Shown piece after piece: positions 12,250 through 21,457 of a stretch of DNA of 64,000 nt. The translations under genes and the position numbers were made by a program. Location of the stretch: contig BSQZ01000001.1 of the NCBI GenBank assembly GCA_033239005.1, positions 13,906,500-13,970,499 on the forward strand. The letters are read 5' to 3'. A model generated the notes under the pieces. That model was not told the DNA's origin. It ran no database searches and worked only from the letters and a program-made list of their open reading frames with translations. This stretch comes from Lamellibrachia satsuma. Its lineage: Eukaryota; Annelida; Polychaeta; Sabellida; Siboglinidae. The first letter of the stretch is position 1. Every line of letters starts with the position of its first letter.

Positions 12250-12480
12250 CCCCCTAGCGGGACACGTAACCCTAGAGCGCCTCCTGGCGACTGGAGCTAA
12301 CCCTAACCGTCGTAACCCCAACCTCTGGACGGTTGCAAGTGGAGCTAACCCTTACCCTAACCCCTGTCGACTGGAGCTAACCCTAACTATAACCCCAGCC
12401 TGTAGAAGTCTGTGGGATGACCCTAACTTTTTGTCGTCTGCAGTGAACCCTGACCTTAACCCTAATTCTAACGGAGTGAC
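12250..12480. repeat. Interspersed telomere-like CCCTAA motifs, left block
   Basis: The plus strand has many short CTAACCCTAAC, TTACCCTAACCCC and ACCTTAACCCTAATTC motifs separated by non-telomeric units such as GACTGGAGCTAACCC, which recurs near 12,291, 12,330 and 12,370. It looks like a degenerate tandem array with telomere-like cores rather than a pure telomeric run. Confidence 0.75.
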
Positions 12481-12666
12481 CCCTACGCAGCGTTTATGAA
12501 TAGGGTCATTATCAACGATCAAAGGGACTAATGAGGAAACGAGAAACCAACACAACACGGTATGGTACGAGTGCACACGTATTTTATTGAACTACACAAG
12601 AAGCATGAAGGTACAACAAGAGTAGCGTGTAATATCACTACGACTACGACTATGATGAATATGATG

Positions 12667-12835
12667 ATGACTTGACTTGCGAATGTTGACCATCACGCCA
12701 GAGATCGCGAGCTTAGGGGTGTCTCCACCTCACCAGAGACTCGAGGGTGACGATGAGGCGACTTGCGGATGTTTACCATCACGCCAGAGGTCGTGAGCTT
12801 AGAGGTGGTGCATCCACCTCGCCAGAGGCTCAATC
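12667..12835. repeat. Two-unit tandem repeat, about 85-90 bp
   Basis: Two related units: GACTTGCGAATGTTGACC from 12,671 and GACTTGCGGATGTTTACC from 12,760. Both continue with CATCACGCCAGAG, a GAGCTTAG-GGTG core and CCACCTC(A/G)CCAGAG. They lie just 3' of the protease relic on its coding strand. Confidence 0.75.
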
Positions 12836-13318
12836 GATGTACGATGTGCGATAATACAATCTACCTTGTCGCAGCTGTTTAAACCAATTAAATACGCGGC
12901 AATCGTTAGCTACTAAATCGGTGCCGAATATGTTGATAAATGTTCTCATCGGAAAGCCGTTACAACGAAGCAATACATAAGCTACACAATATTGTCCACA
13001 AACGTTAGACAGAGGACTCTGAAGTCTCTTGCTATTATGAGTCCACTCGGAACAATGTTCGTTCAGAAAGGTGCGGAACGCCGCGTGTCGTGGCGGCAGA
13101 CCGTACGAGCAGAAGTAATCGCCGCGTCCGTCGGCGTCCAGGTACAGCGCTATCCAATGTTCGCCCGGTTCATCGCCGTCGTCGGTGTTGCACACGAAGG
13201 CCACATGCAGAGTGCCGTCTATCGTCGTAGGCAGTCCGTCTTTGGGTACGACGCTGCGAAAGATCGATCTGGTGCGCGGGTCCATCACCAGTAGTCTAGC
13301 GATCTGCAGGGTGTCCAT
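12830..13318 (-). CDS. Adenain-like cysteine protease of a Polinton/adintovirus-like relic
   Basis: An uninterrupted frame of 162 residues. It resembles the adenovirus-type (C5, Ulp1-fold) protease used by Maverick/Polinton elements and adintoviruses for capsid maturation. Visible signatures are GEHWIAL with the presumed catalytic His54, NVCGQYC with the presumed catalytic Cys107, and Gln100 a few residues before it. The position after the first strand pair where families normally carry an acidic residue reads Y-F-C-S-Y-G, so the acid appears replaced (Cys70). The start codon follows the stop of the upstream capsid-like frame by one base, a compact virus-like arrangement. It is probably an endogenous fragment, because no polymerase, integrase or ATPase is found nearby. 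Assignment rests on motif memory and not on a search. Confidence 0.65.
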   Translation of the reverse strand: MDTLQIARLLVMDPRTRSIFRSVVPKDGLPTTIDGTLHVAFVCNTDDGDEPGEHWIALYLDADGRGDYFCSYGLPPRHAAFRTFLNEHCSEWTHNSKRLQSPLSNVCGQYCVAYVLLRCNGFPMRTFINIFGTDLVANDCRVFNWFKQLRQGRLYYRTSYID

Positions 13319-13319
13319 C

Positions 13320-13586
13320 TCAGTAGTCGTAGATGATGTTCCGGCTCTTGTCTATTTCGAACACGGACTCGAACTCGGCGTAGGCGATGACGTTCATGGT
13401 AGTCGGCAGCGTGTCGCGGAAATGCAGTTCTATGCGCAGGTTGCCCTTTTGTACCAGATGGAAGCAGGGGCCGTCGCACTGGTCGGGGGTCAGGTTAAAA
13501 CGTAGGTGTCGATGCGAAACGACATACGTCGAAATGGTCTCGATATAATGCGATGATGCGATATGCGTCGTATAGCTTACATGCAC
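13320..13586 (-). pseudogene. Capsid-protein C-terminal fragment of the same Polinton-like relic
   Basis: 88 codons that look like the last part of the capsid protein annotated in many animals as F54H12.2-like. Signatures are LRFNLTPD, then a LP-T-NVIAYAEFE segment and a closing IDKSRNIIYDY. It lacks the rest of the protein, which would be several hundred residues longer, and no upstream continuation is visible past about 13,600. It abuts the protease frame. I infer a 5' truncation of the element on insertion or by later deletion. The assignment is tentative. Confidence 0.5.
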
Positions 13587-13934
13587 GGCTACGTTTTTCC
13601 CGCAGCATGCACGAACATTCGTCCGCTAGGTTTCAGTCTGGTAGCAGGGTAAAAATGTGGGATCGTGTTTCTTTTCGTGAGCGTGGAAATTCCATGACGT
13701 CGTTCGAACGTTCCAGAAAACAAGAAAAAAACTACATGAAACCGGTTCAATTCACACAGAAGGGTTCGGAAAACTAGCAATATGTAACCGTAACGTCCTC
13801 CTAAACACGCGTTAGAACAACCATTCGCCCGTAAATGGTGATTCTAGTGATTCTAATACACGGGAACTGCAAAATACGCGTTCGTTTTTTATGTCTATAA
13901 GCACACACGCGTAGAACTTAGTTCTCGAATTTTC

Positions 13935-14115
13935 CATTAGGGTTACTAACCCTAACCATAACCCTAATTGACAAATGTATAAGTGCAAAAGGTGGGTGAC
14001 CTTTGACATTTCATTAGGGTTACTAACCCTAACCCTAACTGACAATTATTCCTACAGTTTACCAGTTTTTTTCTCGAATTTTCCATTAGAGTTACTACCC
14101 CTAACCCTAACTGGC
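13935..14115. repeat. Telomere-like motifs, right block, with a repeated unit of about 80 bp
   Basis: Three related units contain TTCCATTAGGGTTACTAACC or close variants (13,931, 14,010, 14,081). Each runs into CCTAACC(A/C)TAACCCTAA and then TGACAA or TGGCAATTGTAT. Each unit holds TTAGGG and CCCTAA in inverted orientation, so it can fold. This block mirrors the one at 12,250-12,480 across the Polinton-like relic. Confidence 0.75.
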
Positions 14116-14254
14116 AATTGTATCAACGCAAAAGGCAATTGTATCAACGAAAAAAAAACGAATGCTAAACAACATGGCAGCAAAACAAGATTGCGGCCTC
14201 CATGGAGAGGTCACATGATATACAAATGAGGAACTGTGACTTCGTAAATCACGT

Positions 14255-14445
14255 GACGGCTCTCGACCAATCAGATCCGTCGACACAATTACCCCTGGTG
14301 GTAAAACTGATCTCGACCAATCAAATACTTACCCCAAATCACCTCATTTGAGCGATAATAGGGGATTATACCGTGGCGCCTCCTGGTGGTGAAATGCTCT
14401 CGACCAATCAGAACGCTCCATTTCAAATTTCGACCAATCAGAAGC
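14255..14445. repeat. Four-copy repeat of a CGACCAATCA(G/A) motif
   Basis: TCTCGACCAATCAGATC, TCTCGACCAATCAAATAC, CTCGACCAATCAGAACG and TTCGACCAATCAGAAGC lie near 14,257, 14,310, 14,398 and 14,427. They are linked by related flanks (CTTACCC(C/G)AAATC, CTCATTT). Each contains an NF-Y-type CCAAT core. This could be a decayed minisatellite or a promoter-like array; no gene is seen next to it. Confidence 0.6.
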
Positions 14446-14459
14446 TTACCCGAAATCTC

Positions 14460-15000
14460 CTCATTTTTGAGGATTGAAAAACACCAACATCCTGCTATCC
14501 ATCACGTGACTTTTGAGCAACCTCAGCAGTGTCCGTCAATCTACTAACAAACTTGGCCACAAATGTAAAGCAGCCAGACACTCCGTCGTGTTTTTCATTG
14601 CATGTTTGGCTTTATGTAGCGGAGATGTGATCGAAAGCCAATGGAGTACTGCTTGTAATGTATGCCGCCCAAAACATTATTTGACATAACTTTAACATAA
14701 TTCAACATGACTTTGTACAAACAGTGTCTGGTTAACAACGGGGGCGTGGTACAAACTTGAGATGCGTTGAGACGCTATGTGTGTAATCATATACCTTAAC
14801 GTTTATTCGACTATGTGTGATCATAACCATTCACAGAATGTTGTAGATGACAGCATGCAAACATATATATCCGGTACAAGAAATATATAGTGCGCGTATG
14901 ATGACAAACAAGAAAAGACAGCGTACAATGGACATGCAAGAAAACAACAGAAGAAAATGCAGCGTAAAATAGAGACCGCACAAACACTGTTTTCTAGATA
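14460..15000. other. Intergenic, nothing recognised
   Basis: No coding, RNA or mobile feature is recognised between the CCAAT-box repeats and the microsatellite cluster. Confidence 0.4.
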
Positions 15001-15034
15001 AAAAAGAAAGACATATTTTCACCAAATTAGTTAC

Positions 15035-15412
<378 letters not shown>

Positions 15413-15713
15413 CTGATAATAAAAACCGGACACATACACTCCTTAATATCCCGTTATCAATCCGACTCTGGAACTACAATATGTATCCTACCAGTTGATG
15501 CACCATCAGCTGCATCCCTTCCTTCATTCAGATCTTCATTGAAGGGATGGATGGGGCGCCACATCTAATCACCAAATAGACCATTGTCTAGTTCGTAACA
15601 ATTTTACATTTTTATTATCATATTTTAACTCAACTTTTAACGAAGCCTTTTAATGATCGGGAAAGTCCATTGAGAATCATTGTTTCCTCAGCACTCAGTG
15701 CTCAATCTTGTGC

Positions 15714-16006
15714 AGAGCAAGTACATCGTGACGTCACATCCCAGAGCAAGTACATCGTGGCGCCACATCCCAGAGCAAGTACATCGTGGCGCCACATCCC
15801 AGAGCGAGTACATCGTGGCGCCACATCCAAGAGCAAGTACATCGTGGCGCCACATCCAAGAGCAAGTACATCGTGGCGCCACACCGCAGAGCAAGTACAT
15901 CGTGGCGCCACATCCCAGAGCTAGTACATCGTGGCGCCACATCCCAGAGCGAGTACATCATGGCGCCACATCGCAGAGCAAGTACATCGTGGCGCCACAC
16001 CCCACA
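15714..16006. repeat. 29-bp minisatellite, about ten units, each with a palindromic core
   Basis: Unit AGAGCAAGTACATCGTGG followed by CGCCACATCCC, period 29 bp. Every unit contains the perfect 10-bp palindrome GTGGCGCCAC. The first unit instead has GTGACGTCAC, also palindromic, with a CRE core. Units differ by one or two bases. There is no unique spacer between units, so this is not a CRISPR-type array. Open frames on both strands are artefacts. Confidence 0.95.
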
Positions 16007-16084
16007 GATTATCTGACTCTCGTTCGGATTCGTGAATTCACCGAGAAGAAAGTCTAGATGCAGAGGCGTGGTCTCGTTTTTACC

Positions 16085-16380
16085 CACTGTCACCACTCCA
16101 TTTTGTGCAGGCGTTCTCGTGAAGCGTCCAGAGAGCGGTCTACCAGGGAAGCCATGTGTGGGGCCAGATACTGCTACCGGCACCGGAGCTGCCTCCACCA
16201 ACCAGCTGGGGCTGGACCAACAATGAGGAGGGGGTGTATGAGGAGGGGATGTCCAGTACGAGACGCACTGGACAAGATTAGGAGACGCAACCAACACTTG
16301 CTATGATGTAGTGTCATGCAAGTTCAAGAAGTGTTGTGCGAAGCGTTTCAATTACAAAAAGGCTGCCCTTGAATGCATGG

Positions 16381-16453
<73 letters not shown>

Positions 16454-16507
16454 CACTCCCCCTCTCTCTCTCTCTCTCTGTATGCCTCTCTCTCTCTCTC
16501 TCTTTCC

Positions 16508-16577
<70 letters not shown>

Positions 16578-17254
16578 TTGTGTGTGTGTGTGTGTGTGCG
16601 TGTGCGTGTGCGTGTGCGTGTGCGTGCGCGTGCGCGAGAAGGAGAATGCTCACATAATTGAATTCCTGGCCACTGAATGGAATTGTGACAGTAATCCTGG
16701 TGACATATGAACAAAACAGAACAGACTGTGACATCTGATTAGAACTGTTCGATTCGATAGATATATTTCAACATATCTTGGTGTTGGTTGTCGCTATGTT
16801 TGTTGATTGACCCTTTCAATTTGAACCGTGTTCTTGATTACTTTGTACTTTGTGTTCAACTCTTCAACTGTCTGGCTTCTAATCTTAGAAAGCTTAACAA
16901 TAAAAATAAGGTACGTTACGCACATAAATGCTACCTTTTCATCAATTGACAATTAAAACGGTACAATTAGTGCAATAACTCCTTGTCAATCACTTTACAC
17001 AATCTTGTAGAAGCTTAGAATGTCAACTATTCCCACTTTATATCTATTTATATATATTGAAGTTGGCAGTTCTGAACACCGATTAATTCCGATTAAATTG
17101 CCTGACCGCCATTTTGTAAAATGGCCGCTATGGCCGTCTGGGACAAAATTTGCGATGGCTCAATGTCAACATCTGTTTGTTATATATCAGTCTATATGTG
17201 AGCCAAATTTGGTGCTTTTATCACAAAATGCACAATATATTTGCTATGCCGCCC
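16085..17254 (+). mobile_element. Truncated copy A of a TIR DNA transposon (3' half)
   Basis: Aligns by eye with the 3' part of the complete element at 17,872-21,276. It keeps a broken C-terminal coding piece with GQILLPAPELPPPTSWGWT, then a Cys-rich remnant SCKFKKCCAKRFNYKKAALE (16,313-16,372), then the 3' UTR. It ends with the right terminal inverted repeat at about 17,105-17,254 (AAATTTGGTGCTTTTATC, TTGCTATGCCGCCC). An expanded (CT)n(TG)n microsatellite has grown inside it where copy B has only a short TG run. No left end is found, so the copy is incomplete. Confidence 0.8.
16382..16640. repeat. (CT)n followed by (TG)n and (TGCG)n microsatellite
   Basis: About 190 bp of CT repeats with small interruptions (16,382-16,574), then TG and TGCG alternations to about 16,640. 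It lies inside transposon copy A. Pure polypyrimidine (H-DNA potential) adjoins alternating TG/CG (Z-DNA potential). Confidence 0.97.
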
Positions 17255-17871
17255 TGAGGAACTCTCGACAAAGAAATTTTTCATTTATTGATCCAAATAA
17301 TTATTACTGAAAATGGTTATTTTAGTTTTTTTTTTATCAATTTTAAAAATCGTGCCAATATTCAGTATCAACTGATCCCATTTTGATCAATAAAAGTACA
17401 CATAATAACAAGTGTGCTTCAGGCTAGAAAGATTGTTTTGCCATGTTGGTAGTTCTTGACCTGGTACGAAACGGGATTCGTTCGAAACTGCTGTTGATAA
17501 ATCATATATTTCATATAAATGTCATTGTTTATTGTTTTACTTTTTTCAAACAATTTCTTAAATATATAGAATCGTCTAACTGTAATCATTGGACATAAAT
17601 TAGTGTAATTGTCTAAATAGATAGCACTTTAAAAAAGTGTGAACTCTTTCGCAAAAAGTGGATATTACTACATTTCTAGACGGCATAAAAGGCTAAATAA
17701 CATATTTTTTTGTAGCATTAATACTTATATAAATAAAAGCCTCTGAATTGTTAAATTTATGTTAATTCCCAGTCAACTTTTGTACGTAACCGAAATGTGT
17801 TTGAGAATCAACGCAATAGCAGACTTACCACGCAGAGCCGCCATGCTGGTGAACTTTGCGGGCGTTTTATT
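17255..17871. other. Spacer between transposon copies A and B
   Basis: AT-rich single-copy-looking DNA with no recognised gene. It ends at the TATT that precedes the left end of copy B. Confidence 0.5.
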
Positions 17872-18030
17872 GTGGGGCGGCATAAACCAACATATTCATT
17901 ACATTGTGCATTTTGTGATAAAAGCACAAAATTTGGCACACGTGTAGACAATTATATTCGAGCCATCGCATGTTTGGCCCCTGACGGCAGTGGCAGCCAG
18001 TTTACAAAATGGCCGCCTGTATTTACTGTT
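17872..18030 (+). repeat. Left terminal inverted repeat of transposon copy B
   Basis: Reverse-complement match to 17,105-17,254 (copy A right end) and to 21,140-21,276 (copy B right end). Shared blocks are GGGGCGGCATA, TTGTGCATTTTGTGATAAAA, GCGATGGCTC on the opposite strand, and a distal GGCCATTTTGTAAA block. Confidence 0.8.
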
Positions 18031-18246
18031 ATTTTATATATCTGCTCAACTGGGGAGATCTGCAGGTTAACAGTGAAGGTTACTTCCCTTATGAAGGAAG
18101 GTCCAATGGTGCTTAGAGAATAGAAAATTATTTGATTTGTACAGGAAAAAAATCAGTCTAATTGGACTAATTAGTCTAATTAGGCAGCGAGGTTCCGAAT
18201 GGAAGCCAATGGGGAATGTAGATAACAACAACTGGCTTGGCACGTG

Positions 18247-18298
<52 letters not shown>

Positions 18299-18323
18299 CA
18301 GTAGTTGTAGCAGTAGCAGTAGC

Positions 18324-18362
<39 letters not shown>

Positions 18363-18380
18363 TGTAGTAGTAGTAGTAGA
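18247..18380. repeat. (TAG)n trinucleotide repeat
   Basis: TAG/GTA/AGT repeats of about 130 bp with a few CAG and TTG interruptions, inside transposon copy B upstream of its coding region. The poly-Ser open frame over it is an artefact. Confidence 0.95.
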
Positions 18381-18394
18381 CTCAGACTAACTGG

Positions 18395-20590
18395 AAGCTA
18401 CGTATCATTTGTCAAGAGGACAAGATTGAGGCACTGACATGTTTTTGGCAGTCCAAGCGCCAAGACACGGGAGTGGGTACTCGCAGAGAATTTCATCAAA
18501 TTCAATTAGCTTGGACAACTTCCAGGAACATTTAAGTTGGAAAGACTCAATGAAAGCCTTGGCATTGAAGCGGCCATAGTTGCAAATCATGCTCAGCATC
18601 ATCATACATGCAGGCTCAAATACAACTATACAAAATTGCAAAGAGCAAAAAAGCGAAAACTCAAGACAGAAGGCGATAGCCATGACGCACCAGCTAAGTG
18701 CAAATGCACCAGGTCGTAGTCATGCTCATCGAGGACGAACAATATGGCACAAGAAGCTTGTTTCTTCTGCGGACAACTTGCTGGGACCGACGGACTCTAT
18801 CAAGCAACGACATTTCAAATGAGCTGCCGGGTGCGGGCCTGCGCAGTCCTTCTTGAAGACACAGAACTGCTGGGGCGACTCGGTGCCGGGGACGTGGTAG
18901 CCCTGGAAGCCAAGTATCACACCAAGTGCTTAGTGGGTCTGTACAATCGTGTCAGAAAGGCCCAGTCTGAAACACCCAAGGACACAGACCAGGAAAGAGA
19001 AGTATCGGCAATTGTCTTCGCCGAACTGGTCATCTACATCAAAGAGACGAGGCTAGGCGAGGAGACGGCACCGGTGTTCAAGCTGGCTGATATCGTCCAG
19101 CTCTACCAGTCCAGAAAGGAACAACTAGAAGTCAGGCTCGACACGAGGGTCTACCCCACACGACTCAAGCGAAGACTCCCTGCCCAGTTCCCTGACATGC
19201 GGACGCACAACAAGGGGAGAGACGTCCTGGTGGCATTTGAAGAAAACATCGGCGCTGCTCTCGCCAAAGCATGTGAGCTGGACAGTGACAACGATGCGGA
19301 CAATCTTGCACGCGCTGTACAGATCATGCGCCCCCATATGTTTGGAGAAGCCAAACCTTTCAATGGATTCCCTGAAATATGCCAATAAGAATATGTGCCA
19401 TCGCTGCTGCTTGCACTTGTGAGCATGATTCTGGAGGGACTTAGCTTCAAGGACCAGGTGACAGACGTCAACCCATGCAGCACTTGCCATTGCCAAATGC
19501 TGAAGTTCAACAGCATTAAGCACAAGAGGACGCGTGGCACCACAGCATCCGTCACTGTCAGGCACACCGCTGCGCAAGACACGCTAGTTCCCATGTATAT
19601 AGGGATGATGCTGCATGATCACACATGCAAGAGGGAATTGGTAGACAAGTTTTTACACCTGGGCATTAGCATCTTCTATAACCGCGTTGTCCGGCTCACT
19701 GCTCAGATATGGAAGAGTGTCTGCCAAAAGTTAAACAGAGAGCAAGTGGTCTGCCTTCCTAAGATGCGTAGCAAAGTGTTCGCAACTGCCGCCGTAGATA
19801 AAATAGATCACAGCCCCAGTACAACAACAAGGCGTCCTTCCATGTTTCTGCTATCTCCCTCCTTCAGCATCCCTCTTTCGTTGGTGACGGAGTGGACCGA
19901 AGCAATGTCATCGTTGGAGGATCTGGGGATGCAATCTCCAAGACCGTCGGCTACTTGCCATACTACTACACTGATGTGCCCTCTGCCGCCAGCAATATCA
20001 CGAATTCGTCTGCCCAGCTGCTAGAATGACGTCACTGATCTGATCACACTGAGGACGAATACTTTTGGCTAGACCATGCAAAGAGGGTCATGGAAGACAA
20101 AACTGGGACATAGGATAACACTGATGGAGAAGCAGTTCTCAGCAAGTCACCACTGCGAGATCTGACTTCGCTCGCTCCATGCACCCATGCAGTCCGCTGC
20201 ACCAAGTGACATACCAGAAGATGTCAGATGTCATGCACACCATCGATAGGTTCGTCATCCGGCTGTATGACAGAACCAGTATATGCACAGACATTGCCAA
20301 GACATGAAACAAACTCTTCGCAAAGAAGAGCTATGTACATCTGATCCTGCCAACCAAGGCAAGTCTGAAGGAGCATGTCATAGAGGGCTGCCTACCAGGG
20401 AGGCCGTGTGTTGGGCCAGACACTGCTACCGGCACCGGAGTTGCCTCCACCAACCAGCTGGGACTGGGCCAATAATGAGGAGGGGATGTACGAGTCGCAC
20501 TGGACAAGACTACCTGCTATAAGCTAGTGTCATGCAAGTTCAAGTAGGGTTGTGTGAAGCAGTGCAATTACAAAAGGGCTGCACTTGAAC
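18395..20590 (+). pseudogene. Broken coding region of transposon copy B (zinc-finger / Cys-rich protein)
   Basis: Successive frames, each interrupted, give pieces of one protein. Piece 1, 18,395-18,717: CQEDKIEALTC, then ERLNESLGIEA, then HHHTCRLKYNYTKLQRAKKRK, a C..C..H..C finger-like pattern. Piece 2, 18,744-19,388: EACFFCGQ, then VALEAKYHTKCLVGLYNRVR, a second C2HC-like finger. Piece 3, 19,395-20,024: VPMYIGMMLHDHTCKRELVD, then PKMRSKVFATAAVDKIDH. Piece 4, about 20,385-20,530: LLPAPELPPPTSWDWANNEE. The end, about 20,525-20,590, resembles a Tesmin/TSO1-type Cys-rich stretch. Stops at 18,717, 19,386 and 20,024 and several frameshifts mark it as dead. I recall the family as long uncharacterised multi-copy proteins in cnidarians, molluscs and fishes. 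Its enzymatic function is unknown to me. Confidence 0.7.
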
Positions 20591-20752
20591 TTGCACTGCG
20601 TGCGTGTGTGTGAAGGGGAGTGCTCACGTGATTTAATTCCTGGACACCGAATGGAACTGTGACAGTAACCCTGGTGACATATGAACAAAACAGAACAGAC
20701 TGTGATATATAATAAGAACCGATACGATATATATATATATATATATAAGCGT

Positions 20753-20868
20753 GTGTGTTAAGCTTTTTAAGATTACAAGCCAGACAGTTGAACACAAAGT
20801 ACAAAGTATTCAAGAACACGGTTCAAATTGAAAGGGTCAATCAACAAACAAAGCCATAGTCAACACCA

Positions 20869-20915
<47 letters not shown>

Positions 20916-20970
20916 ACTTTGTGTTCAACTCTTCAACTGTCTGGCTTCTAATCTTAGAAAGCTTAACATG
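20753..20970. repeat. Fold-back inverted repeat in transposon copy B
   Basis: The segment 20,753-20,868 is an inverted duplicate of the element's own 3' UTR. Its start (GTTAAGC, CAAGCCAGACAGTTGAAC) pairs with 20,914-20,970 (TACTTTGTGTTCAAC, CTGTCTGGCTTCTAATC). An (AT)n run at 20,871-20,912 forms the loop region. Copy A has only the direct version (16,768-16,905), so the inversion-duplication happened in copy B. Confidence 0.85.
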
Positions 20971-21139
20971 TATCAATAAAAATAAGGCACGTTACGCACA
21001 TAAATGCTACCTTTTCATCAATTGACAATTAAAACGGCACAATTAGTGCAATAACTCCTTGTCAATCACTTTACACAATCTTGTAGAAGCTTAGAATGTC
21101 AACTATTCCCACTTTATGTCACCTAGTTCCTCTGGAGTT

Positions 21140-21276
21140 GGCAGTTTTGAACACCGATTAATTCCGATTAAATTGCCTTAAATTGTCTGGGACAAAATTT
21201 ATATATCAGTCTACATGTGTGCCATATTTGGTGCTTTTATCACAAAATGCACAATAGGTTTGCTATGCCGCCCCAC
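21140..21276 (+). repeat. Right terminal inverted repeat of transposon copy B
   Basis: Contains GTCTGGGACAAAATTT, CATATTTGGTGCTTTTATC and the terminal TATGCCGCCCCAC. Compared with copy A it lacks the AAAATGGCCGCTATGG segment and part of the middle, so this end carries internal deletions. Confidence 0.8.
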
Positions 21277-21364
21277 TATTAGTGCGTTGTACCCATTTCG
21301 TGCCATGTAACAAGTGGCGCCGCACGATGGACTTGGGCACCAGTCTAGTAATAATGTTGTGCAT

Positions 21365-21391
21365 CACGTGATAGCCAAAACCGTGACGTCA
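21365..21391. promoter_or_regulatory. E-box and CRE near the putative Roquin promoter
   Basis: CACGTG at 21,365-21,370 and TGACGTCA at 21,384-21,391, followed by TACGTCAAT at about 21,418. They lie 70-50 bp upstream of a plausible first exon ending at 21,457. The transposon right end lies only about 90 bp further upstream. Promoter status is inference. Confidence 0.35.
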
Positions 21392-21438
21392 ATGATTTGG
21401 TTTTTACGCGCTATCTTTACGTCAATCACTAAACTAAG

Positions 21439-21457
21439 ATGGCTACTTTTGTGGCAG
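21439..21457 (+). other. Possible upstream Roquin exon with an in-frame alternative start
   Basis: AAGATGG at 21,436-21,442 is a strong initiation context. It is followed by five more codons and a donor GCAG|gtagga at 21,458. Spliced to the acceptor at 22,132 it reads in frame through to the canonical Roquin ATG (22,162). This would add a short hydrophobic N-terminal extension (MATFVAGWVLAGGAFT). Alternatively it is a plain 5' UTR exon. Confidence 0.35.

Larger units (their letters stand above)
17872..21276 (+). mobile_element. Full-length TIR DNA transposon copy B (3,405 bp)
   Basis: The left end GTGGGGCGGCATAAACC and the right end GGTTTGCTATGCCGCCCCAC are inverted. TATT flanks both sides (17,868-17,871 and 21,277-21,280), a 4-bp target duplication. 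The inverted repeats share GTGCATTTTGTGATAAAAGC and extend roughly 150 bp on the left; the right one has internal deletions, but copy A preserves it. Between the ends lies a multiply broken coding region (18,395-20,590) of a family widespread in invertebrate genomes. The superfamily is not certain: 3-4 bp duplications and a zinc-finger-rich product would suit Academ, but no nuclease domain was recognised. Confidence 0.8.

Noticed and set aside
15714..16006. Possible CRISPR array (29-bp repeats)
   Set aside because: Units are contiguous with no spacers, and the context is a eukaryotic genome.
15688..16297. Several long frames on both strands, up to 187 codons
   Set aside because: Artefacts of the 29-bp minisatellite.
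18237..18437. Poly-Ser protein
   Set aside because: A (TAG)n trinucleotide repeat inside a transposon.
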